Below, one piece after another: positions 1 to 7,787 of a DNA stretch of 21,172 bases. The notes beneath the pieces are model-generated. The model was not told the DNA's origin and ran no database searches. It was given only the letters and a program-made list of their open reading frames with translations. The stretch lies in assembly GCA_964483635.1 (NCBI GenBank), contig CAZABS010000015.1, positions 1-21,172 on the forward strand. The letters run 5' to 3'. How positions within the stretch are numbered: position 1 is the first letter of the stretch; the number at the start of each line of letters is the position of its first letter. The stretch is from CAZABS01 sp964483635. GTDB taxonomy: Bacteria; Patescibacteriota; Minisyncoccia; Moranbacterales; UBA1568. Position numbers and translations under genes: made by a program.

Positions 1-148
1 CACGCTGTGCAAATTCAATCCAGAAATCAATGTCGGGGAGCAGGGCAAAACACACCCCCATGAAAATCCAAAAGATAGTTATTGGCTCGCCAAAAACAAA
101 CCCAACGAGGATTGCCCACACGATTCCGAGTTTAAGATCAAGAAACAT
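1..148 (-). CDS. Membrane protein, N-terminal part (cut by window edge)
   Basis: Open frame starting at ATG 148 and running off the window after 49 codons. Two hydrophobic segments (about residues 9-19 and 24-37) are followed by the motif LLPDIDFW. An LPDxD motif just after a membrane segment is typical of the YdjM/YbcI (DUF457) membrane proteins annotated as metal-dependent hydrolases; that assignment is inference from a short piece. The ATG is only five bases after the tRNA-Glu discriminator base and has no SD, so the mRNA end made by tRNA processing would be almost leaderless. Confidence 0.5.
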   Translation of the reverse strand, partial: MFLDLKLGIVWAILVGFVFGEPITIFWIFMGVCFALLPDIDFWIEFAQR

Positions 149-153
149 AGATG

Positions 154-225
154 TAGCCCCAAGGGGAGTCGAACCCCTCTTACCAGGATGAAAACCTGGT
201 GTCCTAACCGATAGACGATGGGGCC
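154..225 (-). tRNA. tRNA-Glu (anticodon TTC)
   Basis: A full 72-base cloverleaf can be folded: acceptor GGCCCCA with TGGGGCT (first pair G-U), D arm GTCT/GGAC, anticodon stem CCAGG/CCTGG with loop TTTTCAT giving TTC, four-base variable region, T arm AGGGG/CCCCT with a TTCGACT loop. No CCA is encoded. Sits directly upstream of the membrane protein gene with a five-base spacer, so the two are probably one transcript. Confidence 0.95.
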
Positions 226-368
226 ATACTTCGCTCAGAAGCTTCGTAATGGCAGACCAACACAACTTTATCTACAATCATTTCTATGTAGTTCTTCCGT
301 AGCCTGGCGAAGGAGAACGATGGGGCCATACTTCGCTCAGAAGCTTTGTAATGGCTGAGCCGTCTTTC

Positions 369-384
369 TCCGCCAACTGGCGGA
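369..384. repeat. Palindrome TCCGCCA-AC-TGGCGGA (second copy 519-534)
   Basis: Perfect 7-bp inverted repeat with two-base centre, identical at 369-384 and 519-534 as part of the tRNA-Glu tandem copies. Related TCCGC..GCGGA palindromes occur at 9693-9723, 10743-10757 and 20326-20351, each close to a tRNA gene. Confidence 0.75.
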
Positions 385-423
385 TTCGGAACGGCATACT
401 TTTGATTCATTCTACCCCTGTCT

Positions 424-470
424 GGTTAGGACAGTCCTAACCGAGAGACCCGTCGCGTAAACGAGGATGC
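424..470 (-). repeat. tRNA-Glu D-arm relic with fold-back and inserted CCGT..GGATGC element
   Basis: Positions 433-449 repeat the tRNA-Glu D-arm sequence (GTCCTAACCGAGAGAC against the intact GTCCTAACCGATAGAC). Where the intact gene has GA before TGGGGCCATAC, the relic has a 21-base element at 450-470 that begins CCGTCGCG and ends ACGAGGATGC. Just before it, 424-442 is a perfect 9-bp fold-back (GGTTAGGAC, one base, GTCCTAACC) made of the D-loop sequence and its inverse. Confidence 0.75.
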
Positions 471-567
471 TGGGGTCATACTACGCTCAGAAGCTTCGTA
501 ATGGCTGAGCCGTCTTTCTCCGCCAACTGGCGGATTCAGAACGGCATGCCAATAACTGATGATTATA

Positions 568-600
568 AACAAAAAAACCTGGCTAAAGGCACATCTACTG
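568..600 (-). terminator. Weak candidate terminator after the glycosidase
   Basis: On the minus strand a poor CCT/AGG hairpin is followed by seven T (plus-strand A run at 571-577). The stem is very short, so this is only a possible end for the glycosidase transcript. Confidence 0.25.
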
Positions 601-627
601 TATCACAAAAGAGGCTTTTGACAAGTC

Positions 628-1923
628 TCACGTAGATTGATTCTCGGTATTATCAAGGCTGTTGGATCGGCAGATTTCAGCATAGATTGTGGCGCTGGGA
701 CGAGGAGTGCGTTTTTGTGTAGCGAAGTCGACGGCGATGAGTCCAAAGCGTGGCCAGTATCCCTCACTCCACTCGAAATTATCGAGCAGTGACCAGTGGA
801 AATAGCCTTTAACAGGAACACCATTTAATATCGCACGATGAACAGCAGAAAGAGTTTTTTGGATGAAAGCCGAGCGATCTGCATCTTCACTATCTGCGAG
901 ACCACTTTCGGTGATATAAATCGGTTTCTGATATTTTTTTAGTCCTTCGAGAACCAACTGGATGGCTTCGGGTTCCAAATCCCAACCAAGATCATTTTGC
1001 CACTGGCCAAGTGTTATCGGGGCAACTGGTCCCCACGTCCCCCAACCGCCTACTTTGATATAATCTACTCGATAAAATTGTACTCCGATGGCATCGCAGT
1101 AATTTTCCAAGTTATGGAAAAACTGGCCGTTTCGGAAATAGTTAAGTACAGGAATGAGGAGTCGACTCAAGAATTGATTTTGGTATGGCCGCATAAAAGC
1201 GAACCAGTGAGAGAGGATCACCACGGCATTTGGCTGGAGCGAATGAATCATTGTATAGACTTTTTTATGTGTCCGATTGAAATTTCGTATAGCCCTATGC
1301 GCGCGCCATACACTTCGCCTTGCTGGGGGACGATTGGCCTGGATATATCCTCGACCGACAAACGTATTGGGTTCATTGAAGATCGCCCAAAATTTCACGA
1401 GAGGTTGGTACTCCTGTACCATGCGCTCAGCAAATCTGAGAAATTTTTCACCCACCTCGGGATTTTCCCAGTTACCATATTTTGTTTCTACCCAGACAGG
1501 ATTCGTCCAGTGCCAGAGGGTGAGAAATGGTTCAATATTTCTGGCTCGAAGTGCTTCGATCACTTGGCGATAATGCTCGATCTCTTTCTCATCAAATTTT
1601 CCTTCTTCCGGCTCGATTCGTGACCATTCAATGGAGAATCGATGGGTATTGTGACCAAGGTCTTTGGCCATATCGAAATCTTCGCGAAATCGGTTGTAAT
1701 GATCGCAAGCAATTCCAGAGATGTAACTAGCGGGGTTGGTTGCTTCAAGTCTGAATTTCTCCCAGTGTGGATTCCAAGAAAACGTTTTTTCTGATTCTTG
1801 TGCCAGTCGAGTGGCATTTTGCTTTTCCCATTCGCTCCAATCATTATGATTGCCACCTTCTACTTGATGTGAAGAAGTGGCGGCTCCCCAGAGAAATCCT
1901 TCGGGAAAATTCAGTTTAGACAT
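628..1923 (-). CDS. Glycoside hydrolase family 1 (beta-glucosidase/galactosidase type)
   Basis: A retaining glycosidase of family GH1, a single TIM barrel acting on beta-linked sugars; the substrate cannot be told from sequence alone. Counting from an upstream ATG at 1953, the N-terminal FPEGFLWGAATSSHQVEG block is at residues 16-33, the acid/base glutamate is E194 in FNEP, the nucleophile is E349 in ITESG, and the sugar-binding DNFEWSEGY block is at 391-399. Total length (431-441 residues) fits the family. ATG 1923 (MSKLNFPEG) is preferred because family members start a few residues before FPEG; ATG 1953 is the alternative. Neither has an SD. No signal peptide, so cytoplasmic. Transcribed away from the glycosyltransferase at 2003. 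Confidence 0.92.
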   Translation of the reverse strand: MSKLNFPEGFLWGAATSSHQVEGGNHNDWSEWEKQNATRLAQESEKTFSWNPHWEKFRLEATNPASYISGIACDHYNRFREDFDMAKDLGHNTHRFSIEWSRIEPEEGKFDEKEIEHYRQVIEALRARNIEPFLTLWHWTNPVWVETKYGNWENPEVGEKFLRFAERMVQEYQPLVKFWAIFNEPNTFVGRGYIQANRPPARRSVWRAHRAIRNFNRTHKKVYTMIHSLQPNAVVILSHWFAFMRPYQNQFLSRLLIPVLNYFRNGQFFHNLENYCDAIGVQFYRVDYIKVGGWGTWGPVAPITLGQWQNDLGWDLEPEAIQLVLEGLKKYQKPIYITESGLADSEDADRSAFIQKTLSAVHRAILNGVPVKGYFHWSLLDNFEWSEGYWPRFGLIAVDFATQKRTPRPSATIYAEICRSNSLDNTENQST

Positions 1924-1985
1924 AAGCTTGAAAAGAGATGACTTCTCTGCCATAATAGCATGCCCTCGAAGTGGGAGATATGGCG

Positions 1986-1991
1986 TATAAT
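1986..1991 (+). promoter_or_regulatory. -10 box of the glycosyltransferase, near-leaderless start
   Basis: Perfect TATAAT ending 11 bases before ATG 2003, with no convincing -35 box. A start about 7 bases downstream would leave only a few bases of leader and there is no SD, so the message is probably leaderless. The same AT stretch reads TATTAT on the other strand and could also serve the divergent glycosidase. Confidence 0.6.
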
Positions 1992-2002
1992 AGGGACAGA
2001 CT

Positions 2003-3709
2003 ATGGAAACTACTCAATCCACATTTGTTTTTCCAGACCCGAAAACTCGGGAACCAGGGAAAAGACGAGTCCAGCGAATGCTCGAAATGATCCCAGGGAC
2101 GCTCACGTGGACGACCCTTCTTGGGATGGTGGCGTTTTCATATTTCCTCCCGGTATGGGCGGCGGTATTTATTATCACCTTTGATATTTATTGGATTTAC
2201 CGCGCGATTTACATCTCGATATTTTCACTCGAGGCACAGTGGAATATTAGTGAGGGGAAGAAAATTCATTGGTGGGAACGCGTGAAGGGGACGAGTGATT
2301 TAGCCCAGTATGCAGAGGAGCTTCGTCAAGAAATAGCCCGATTGAAACATGAGCAGAAAACGGTTGGGTGGCGACGTTTTTTTTCCTGGCGTGGACTTGG
2401 GCGAGCGATCAGGCGTGAGGAACGGATTCTTCGGCAAACAGAAAAGATTATTCCATCCCAAGGGAGCGTCTGGCCATGGCAAGATATCGTTCACGTGGTG
2501 CTTCTACCAACGGCCGGGGAGCCAGTAGAGGTTATCGAGCCAGCGATTGAGTCAATCGCACGTTCCACTTTTCCACTGGATCAAATTGTTATTCTCCTGG
2601 CGACTGAGGAGCGTGAAGATCCGGCAACACGAATTCCAAAAGTGGAGGCACTCCAGAAAAAATTTGGAGGAGTGTTTCGTGATTTCCTCGTGACGACCCA
2701 CATCGTCGCAGCGGGAGAAATGAAGTGTAAGGCATCGAATGCGACGTTTGCCGCCCAGGAACTCATGAAATATCTGGATGCAAAGCATGTTGATTATACA
2801 AAAGTCGTCTTTTCAAACTTTGATTGTGATAGTGTGGTGCATCCAGAATATTTTTCGGCACTCACGTATTACTACGTTACCAACCCGAAGCGCCTCCAAA
2901 GAGCCTATCAACCACTTCCGATGTATCACAACAATCTGTGGGATACCAACGCCTTTGTCCGGATGGTTGTGACAGGATCGTCTTTTTGGCACCTGTACCA
3001 ATCAACTCGAAGCGAGATGGTAACGTTTTCGTCGCACTCAGAGCCATTTGATACACTCGTCAAAGTTGGGTTTTGGCCGATCAATATGATCAGTGAGGAC
3101 TCAATTATTTATTGGAAATGCCTTGCATATTTTCATGGAGATTACCAAGTACGGCCCATTCACCTCCCAATCTCCCTTGATGCTGTCCTCGCACCGACGT
3201 ATTGGAAAACCATAGTCAATCAGTACAAACAAAAAAGGCGTTGGGCATACGGGATTGAAAATTTTCCAGTGACTATGCGAGCAATTTGGCCAGACGCAGT
3301 TATCAAATTTCGAACCAAACTTCGAATCACGTTCGAAATGCTCGAGGGGCACTACTCATGGGCGACGACATCGTTTATGCTTACTTTTCTGGGGTGGCTC
3401 CCGCTGTTTCTCGGTGGTGAAATATTTAAACAGAGTGTCCTGGCGCACAATCTCCCGTTTTTCACGCGAACGCTCATGACGCTCGGCATGGCGGGTCTCT
3501 TGGTTTCTGTTCCGATGTCTCTCATGACGCTTCCTCCACGACCCAAGCGCTATCACTGGACTCGAAATTTTCTCATGTTGTTTCAGTGGGTGCTCATCCC
3601 ACTCGTTGCGTTTCTCTCTGCTCTCCCTGCCATTGATTCGCAGACACGCCTGCTCATAAAAAAATACTTTGGTGAGTTCTGGGTGACCGAAAAAATGCGG
3701 AAGAATTAA
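2003..3709 (+). CDS. Membrane glycosyltransferase, GT2-like with QxxRW motif
   Basis: 568 residues. Two N-terminal membrane segments (about 34-76) lead into a charged helical stretch (95-150) and a GT-A type domain: strand HVVLLPT at 164-170, DCD metal/nucleotide motif at 274-276, SED (general base region) at 364-366 and Q410KRRW414, the QxxRW signature of processive or polyprenyl-linked family 2 transferases. Three more membrane segments follow (about 454-472, 490-510, 522-545). It resembles cellulose-synthase/hyaluronan-synthase-like enzymes and probably builds an exported polysaccharide or glycolipid; donor and product are unknown. Stops 16 bases from the convergent recG stop, with no terminator between. 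The long insert between the N-terminal membrane pair and the catalytic domain is unusual for simple GT2 enzymes. Confidence 0.85.
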   Translation: METTQSTFVFPDPKTREPGKRRVQRMLEMIPGTLTWTTLLGMVAFSYFLPVWAAVFIITFDIYWIYRAIYISIFSLEAQWNISEGKKIHWWERVKGTSDLAQYAEELRQEIARLKHEQKTVGWRRFFSWRGLGRAIRREERILRQTEKIIPSQGSVWPWQDIVHVVLLPTAGEPVEVIEPAIESIARSTFPLDQIVILLATEEREDPATRIPKVEALQKKFGGVFRDFLVTTHIVAAGEMKCKASNATFAAQELMKYLDAKHVDYTKVVFSNFDCDSVVHPEYFSALTYYYVTNPKRLQRAYQPLPMYHNNLWDTNAFVRMVVTGSSFWHLYQSTRSEMVTFSSHSEPFDTLVKVGFWPINMISEDSIIYWKCLAYFHGDYQVRPIHLPISLDAVLAPTYWKTIVNQYKQKRRWAYGIENFPVTMRAIWPDAVIKFRTKLRITFEMLEGHYSWATTSFMLTFLGWLPLFLGGEIFKQSVLAHNLPFFTRTLMTLGMAGLLVSVPMSLMTLPPRPKRYHWTRNFLMLFQWVLIPLVAFLSALPAIDSQTRLLIKKYFGEFWVTEKMRKN

Positions 3710-3725
3710 AAGGGGGAGAGAAGAC

Positions 3726-5813
3726 TTACTCTAGGTGAATTCTCTCCTCGTAGCGATTCATGGTTTTTCTGAGGAGGGGGTGGGTGACGAGAGTAGGATC
3801 GCTTTTGAGCACGGCACCCGCTTTTTCGCGCGCGATCTGAATGAGTTTCATGTTCGTAAGGCTTTCCATGGCAATATCCGGAAGTCCTGATTGGCGCTCA
3901 CCGAGGAAGGTACCGGGCCCTCGGAGCTTGAGATCGATTTCTGCGAGTGCAAACCCGCTCCCTGTTTTCTCAAGGGCTTGAAGCCGAGCATTCTCTGTCG
4001 AAGCATGTTTCCCAGGGAAAAGAAAACAATAACTTTGCTGCGCTCCTCGCCCGACCCGACCGCGGAATTGATGAAGCTGAGAGAGACCAAAACGGTCAGC
4101 ATCTTCTATGAGCATGATGGTTGCATTTGGGACATCGATGCCAACTTCAACCACGGCTGTGGCGACGAGAATATGGTATTTTTTTTCTTGAAATTCACGC
4201 ATCACTTTTTCTTTCTCTTTCCCTTTGAGTCGCCCATGGAGGAGGCCAAGAGAAAACTCAGGGAAGACTTCATTTTGGAGTCTCGTATGTTCGACCGTCG
4301 CAGCCTTCACCTCTTCGAGGGCCCGAGATTCTTCAACGAGCGGGAGAATAACGAAGGCTTGCTCACCTTTTTGGAGATGCTCTCGGATAAACGCATATGC
4401 CGCCCCTCGATCAACGTCACTATTGGCGAGTCGTGTGATGATGGGTTTCCTCTCTTTGGGAACTTCTTCAAGGAGCGAGAGGTCGAGGTTTCCGAAGAGA
4501 GTGAGCGCAAGGGTGCGGGGAATCGGAGTAGCCGTCATGGTAAGAAAATGTGGTACGGTGGCGGCTGATCCATCGCGGCTTTCGAAAGAGAGCTCCTGAA
4601 GTTTGGCACGTTGAGCTACTCCAAATCGCTGCTGTTCATCAACCACGATGAGGACGAGCTTTTCGAATGAGACATCTTCCTGAAGCAATGCATGTGTTCC
4701 AATAATAATGTCAGCAATGCCATTCTTGATGGCTTTGAGGAGAGTCGCTCGGGTGACGGTGTCTTGATTGAGGGCATGAAAATTTGCGGTAAGGAGAGCA
4801 CAGTTAAGACCGAGGTGATCGAAAAATTTTCGGAGGTTTTTGAAATGTTGCTCTGCAAGGATTTCGGTGGGAGCGAGGAAGGCTACTTGATATCCGGAGC
4901 GAGCGACGGTCTCAGCGGCCACCGCTGCAACAACGGTCTTTCCGGACCCGACATCACCATTGAGCAACCTGTTCATGGGAGTTGGCTTACCGAGATCGGC
5001 GAGAATCTCGTTTACAGCCTGAGCTTGACCTTGGGTGAGTGAGAAGGGGAGCGATCCAATAAATTCTTCAGTACGTTTTTTTTCTTGTTCGATGACAACG
5101 GCACGGCTCATTTGTGCCTGAGACCGAATTGATTGGGTCTTGAGTTGAAGGAAGAACATTTCATCAAAAGCAAAACGTTTTTCTGCGAGGAGAATCTGCT
5201 TTTCGTTTTTCGGGAAATGGAGATACGCCAAAGATGTTTTCCGATCAGGGAGGTGGAGCGCGCTCAAAATATCGTTCGGGATGGGATCAGCAAAATCAGT
5301 TATTTTTTGAAAGACGAGAGCAATCTGCCAGCGGAGAAACTTTGAAGTGAGTCCAGCGGTTTCTGGGTAGACCGGGACAAGTCTCCCCGTGTGGGTTGCA
5401 ACGCGCTCGGTACGTTCGAACGCCGGGCTTTGCATCACGAGTCCCTCACGATCGCGGGATACCTTTCCAGAGAGACGGACTGCCATTCCATCGTGCATCG
5501 TTTGGCTGACAAATTTCTGATTGAACCAGAGTACACGGAGACTCCCACTCGGATCCTGAATGAGAGCTTCGGTAAGAAGCATTTTTTTCTTCCAGGTACG
5601 CTGGGTTGAGATGCTCGTGACAGTGCCTTCGACGGTTACTTTGTCGTTTTCCTGAAGTTCGTTTATCGGTACGATAGTGGCAAAGTCTTCATAACGAGTC
5701 GGAAAATGAAACAGGAGATCTTCGACGGTCTCAATACCAAGTCGCTTCAAACGAAGCCACTGAGGTTTTTTGATATGAGGGAGAGTGTCGAGACGGTCGG
5801 TAAATGAGAGCAT
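3726..5813 (-). CDS. recG: ATP-dependent DNA helicase RecG
   Basis: 695-residue RecG, which remodels stalled replication forks and branched recombination intermediates. Visible: N-terminal helical segment and OB-fold wedge domain (about 50-140), Walker A GDVGSGKT at 286-293, motif II DEQQRFG at 392-398 (most RecG have DEQHRFG, so His is Gln here), motif III TATPIPRT at 427-434, then helicase domain C with VATAVVEVGIDVPNA and the QLHQFRGRVGRG block. Length is full for the family. The ATG at 5813 has no SD. Lies downstream of the orphan unit 5909-6373, whose terminator at about 5844-5871 separates them, so recG should have its own promoter in 5815-5840, which I cannot identify clearly. Confidence 0.97.
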   Translation of the reverse strand: MLSFTDRLDTLPHIKKPQWLRLKRLGIETVEDLLFHFPTRYEDFATIVPINELQENDKVTVEGTVTSISTQRTWKKKMLLTEALIQDPSGSLRVLWFNQKFVSQTMHDGMAVRLSGKVSRDREGLVMQSPAFERTERVATHTGRLVPVYPETAGLTSKFLRWQIALVFQKITDFADPIPNDILSALHLPDRKTSLAYLHFPKNEKQILLAEKRFAFDEMFFLQLKTQSIRSQAQMSRAVVIEQEKKRTEEFIGSLPFSLTQGQAQAVNEILADLGKPTPMNRLLNGDVGSGKTVVAAVAAETVARSGYQVAFLAPTEILAEQHFKNLRKFFDHLGLNCALLTANFHALNQDTVTRATLLKAIKNGIADIIIGTHALLQEDVSFEKLVLIVVDEQQRFGVAQRAKLQELSFESRDGSAATVPHFLTMTATPIPRTLALTLFGNLDLSLLEEVPKERKPIITRLANSDVDRGAAYAFIREHLQKGEQAFVILPLVEESRALEEVKAATVEHTRLQNEVFPEFSLGLLHGRLKGKEKEKVMREFQEKKYHILVATAVVEVGIDVPNATIMLIEDADRFGLSQLHQFRGRVGRGAQQSYCFLFPGKHASTENARLQALEKTGSGFALAEIDLKLRGPGTFLGERQSGLPDIAMESLTNMKLIQIAREKAGAVLKSDPTLVTHPLLRKTMNRYEERIHLE

Positions 5814-5837
5814 ACGTATAGGCTACTGGAAAAATGG

Positions 5838-5872
5838 AAATTGAAAAGCCCCACCGATGTTCCGGGGGGCTT
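5838..5872 (-). terminator. GC-rich terminator with TTTTCAATTTC tail
   Basis: Read on the minus strand: AGCCCCCC, loop, GGGGCT, then TTTTCAATTTCC. A strong intrinsic terminator for the ORF at 5909-6373. One of six hairpins in the window with this kind of tail. Confidence 0.8.
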
Positions 5873-5908
5873 CGCGAGGTTTCTTAGGGCAGGTCTTTGC
5901 CTGCTGTG

Positions 5909-6373
5909 CTAGGGGTGACTACGTGCCACCCGACCACCGTACTTCGGGCTGCGCGGGGGAGCCTTGTCAGCGGTGATCTTGAAGACGTCCTTTCTCGGGT
6001 TGGGATCCTCGAAGAAGATTCCGGTTGGGAGTGTCAGATCCGGATCCGGCGAAACTGAAACCGGATTCTTTTCGAGGTTGCGCAGGGCTTCGAGCGCCAA
6101 CCCCAGGCTTTGACTGACGTCGACGATGTCGTTCGGTGTAACCGTGGAGGCTGTAGCGATCCAGAAGCTCCCGTCGTGGAAGCTGATGAACCAAAACAGA
6201 CTGTCATGGCGTTTGTTGTAGTTGTTGAGCGATACGTTAATGCAATTTCGGTATCCTGCCTGAAGAGCCGCATCCAGCACTCCTTTGGCGACGATGCAGC
6301 CGACCTTGTTTTTTCCGCCAAGTGCAACGCTGATTGGCTTGGGAAAAAAACGCATTTCCAAAATTTTTGTCAT
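5909..6373 (-). CDS. Hypothetical protein, 154 aa, in its own transcription unit
   Basis: I do not recognise a family. The protein is soluble, with an N-terminal mixed segment, a central aromatic stretch DSLFWFISFHDGSFWIATAS (58-77) that reads like two beta strands, a helix around 86-100, and a Pro/Asp/Arg-rich probably disordered tail from about 104. It has a good SD (AAGGAA, 7 bases before ATG 6373), unlike most larger genes here. A TTGACA-17-TAATAC promoter lies in the murI 3' end, a 5' hairpin covers 6426-6468 and a strong terminator follows at 5838-5872, so it is a self-contained unit. The coding sequence looks GC-richer at third positions than neighbouring genes, suggesting separate origin or high expression. 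Confidence 0.75.
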   Translation of the reverse strand: MTKILEMRFFPKPISVALGGKNKVGCIVAKGVLDAALQAGYRNCINVSLNNYNKRHDSLFWFISFHDGSFWIATASTVTPNDIVDVSQSLGLALEALRNLEKNPVSVSPDPDLTLPTGIFFEDPNPRKDVFKITADKAPPRSPKYGGRVARSHP

Positions 6374-6425
6374 GCTTCATTTCCTTCTTTTTTCAAGAAA
6401 ACCAAGAACAGGGATTCCTGTCCCT

Positions 6426-6468
6426 CTCATCCTCTATAAAGAGCGAATCATACTCTAGAGGATATGAG
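6426..6468 (-). promoter_or_regulatory. Hairpin at the 5' end of the orphan-unit RNA / 3' end of murI
   Basis: Inverted repeat CTCATCCTCTA ... TAGAGGAT-ATGAG (11 pairs with a two-base bulge) immediately after the predicted start site. It lacks a T run, so it is more likely a 5' stabilising hairpin than a murI terminator, though it could slow murI transcription. Confidence 0.55.
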
Positions 6469-6470
6469 TA

Positions 6471-6499
6471 GTATTACGAGGTTTTGCCTCTTTTGTCAA
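6471..6499 (-). promoter_or_regulatory. Promoter of the orphan unit, inside the end of murI
   Basis: Minus strand TTGACA (plus 6494-6499), 17-base spacer, TAATAC (plus 6471-6476). The -35 box and spacer lie inside the last codons of murI and the -10 overlaps its stop region. The predicted start near 6464 gives a leader of about 90 bases. Confidence 0.7.
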
Positions 6500-7298
6500 T
6501 ATCCGTGTTTGCGGGTATTGCCAGTGGGAAATCACCAAAATGTTCACGGACAAAGTTTTTATAGATTGCAGTGATTTTGGTGAGGAAAAAATCTCGCTTG
6601 GAGTCATGAATGAGGCGAGTTTCTATTTCTGGGTGTCTTTCGAGATAGTTTTGTAATTTTTGCGGAATGAGTCGCTCTTGGGAAATAATTCGGAGATGTG
6701 GAAAAGCTTGTTCAAGATGATCTCGCAGGAGTCCATAATGGGTACAGCCCAAGACGAGTGTATCTGGCGTGAAGGGGAGGAGGTGTTTTTTTATCTGTTG
6801 GACGGCCTCTTCCCTGGCTTCAACAAGGTTACCACCCTCAATGAGGGGAACGAGCGTGGGGGTAGCGAGGGCATGAATCACGACGCTCGGGTTTCGTGTG
6901 AGAATTTCTCGTTCATATTTTTTTGAACGGATGGTACGTTCAGTAGCGATGATAGCAACGGATTTGGTTGGCCTGGTGAGAATTTCTTCAACGGTGGGGA
7001 TGACCATCCCGAGCACCCTTCTATTAGGGAAATACTGTGGCAAGAATTCATCTTGGATTTTGCGGAGCGCGGTGACCGAAGCGGTATTGCAGGCAAAAAT
7101 TACGAGTGCACAATCTTGATTAAATAGTATCTGCAGACTTTTCTGGACGAGGTCGTAGATTTCTTCATCCGACTTTTCACCATACGGAACATTTTCTGTA
7201 TCACCCAAGAAAACATAATGATACTCTGGGAGTGCTTTGGCAACATGGCGGAGGACAAAGAGACCACCAATACCAGAATCAAACAAACCGATACGCAT
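6474..7298 (-). CDS. murI: Glutamate racemase
   Basis: 274-residue MurI, which makes D-glutamate for peptidoglycan without a cofactor. The two-cysteine active site is intact: C70 in FACNTAS and C185 in LGCTHYG. DSGIGG at 7-12 supplies the substrate-binding Asp-Ser, and DTENVPYG at 33-40 replaces the common DTARVPYG. Last gene of a minus-strand cluster with the EamA protein (18-base gap) and the cupin. There is no SD; the start MRIGLFDSGIGG is the usual one. Full length for the family, with a short charged extension at the C-terminus. Confidence 0.97.
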   Translation of the reverse strand: MRIGLFDSGIGGLFVLRHVAKALPEYHYVFLGDTENVPYGEKSDEEIYDLVQKSLQILFNQDCALVIFACNTASVTALRKIQDEFLPQYFPNRRVLGMVIPTVEEILTRPTKSVAIIATERTIRSKKYEREILTRNPSVVIHALATPTLVPLIEGGNLVEAREEAVQQIKKHLLPFTPDTLVLGCTHYGLLRDHLEQAFPHLRIISQERLIPQKLQNYLERHPEIETRLIHDSKRDFFLTKITAIYKNFVREHFGDFPLAIPANTDIDKRGKTS

Positions 7299-7316
7299 AG
7301 TGCTTTTATCGAAGAG

Positions 7317-7784
7317 CTAGAGTAACGATTTCAGCCACGCAAAGCTCGCTTTCCATTGCTCAGTCTTGAAGGTCACCAAGAGAGTGCCAAAGACGATGAA
7401 ACATACTCCAGAAAACTTGGTCCAGGTAAACTCTTCGCCGAGGAAAAGAAGTGCGAGCACCAAAAGGAAAACAAGTGAAAGTCGGTCGATGGCGTTGACA
7501 GCCGTGACATCTCCTCCAGCTTTGAGTGCCATGAATCCCCAGAGCCAAGACAGTCCGCCAAAGATGCCGGTGAGAACGATAAAGACGAGTGTTTTGGGAC
7601 TGGTGCTCGCGAGGGTTTCCCATTTCCCGAGGAGGAGAGCGGCTCCACCCATAAAAACAGCAATCGAAAGACCACGAATGGTCGTGGCGATAGTCGAATC
7701 GATACCCACGATGCCGATTTTGGAGAGCACTCCAACGACAGCGGCAGCAAGAGCGGCGAGGAAGGCGTATATAATCCAAGTCAT
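7317..7784 (-). CDS. Small EamA/DMT-family transporter (single domain)
   Basis: 155 residues, about five membrane helices (2-22, 30-53, 65-87, 90-113, 122-140) with the EamA pattern, including LWGFMALKAGGDVTAVNAIDRLSLVF followed by LLFLGEEFTWTKFSGVCFIVFGTLL. Classic DMT transporters carry two such repeats; this is a half-size form that presumably works as a dimer. The substrate is unknown. It starts three bases after the cupin stop and ends 18 bases before murI, so the three are probably co-transcribed; a link to wall-precursor or amino-acid traffic is only a guess from context. Confidence 0.82.
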   Translation of the reverse strand: MTWIIYAFLAALAAAVVGVLSKIGIVGIDSTIATTIRGLSIAVFMGGAALLLGKWETLASTSPKTLVFIVLTGIFGGLSWLWGFMALKAGGDVTAVNAIDRLSLVFLLVLALLFLGEEFTWTKFSGVCFIVFGTLLVTFKTEQWKASFAWLKSLL

Positions 7785-7787
7785 AAA

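Larger units (their letters stand above)
219..548. repeat. Three tandem copies of the tRNA-Glu 5' end plus its upstream flank
   Basis: The sequence starting TGGGGCCATACTTCGCTCAG occurs at the real tRNA 5' end (219-254, short copy), again at 321-399 and again, slightly diverged, at 471-548. Copies two and three match over nearly 80 bases with few differences. Each copy holds the 5' acceptor strand of tRNA-Glu and what lies upstream of it, so these look like relics of repeated duplication at the tRNA 5' end. No gene is visible in 226-627. Confidence 0.8.

Noticed and set aside
219..548. CRISPR array
   Set aside because: Only three unequal copies that include tRNA sequence; no short regular repeat-spacer pattern and no cas genes.
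997..1623. Plus-strand frame of 208 codons opposite the glycosidase
   Set aside because: Antisense shadow of a well-supported GH1 gene; no motif, SD or promoter.
3891..4568. Plus-strand frame of 225 codons opposite recG
   Set aside because: Antisense to intact RecG helicase motifs; low-complexity translation.
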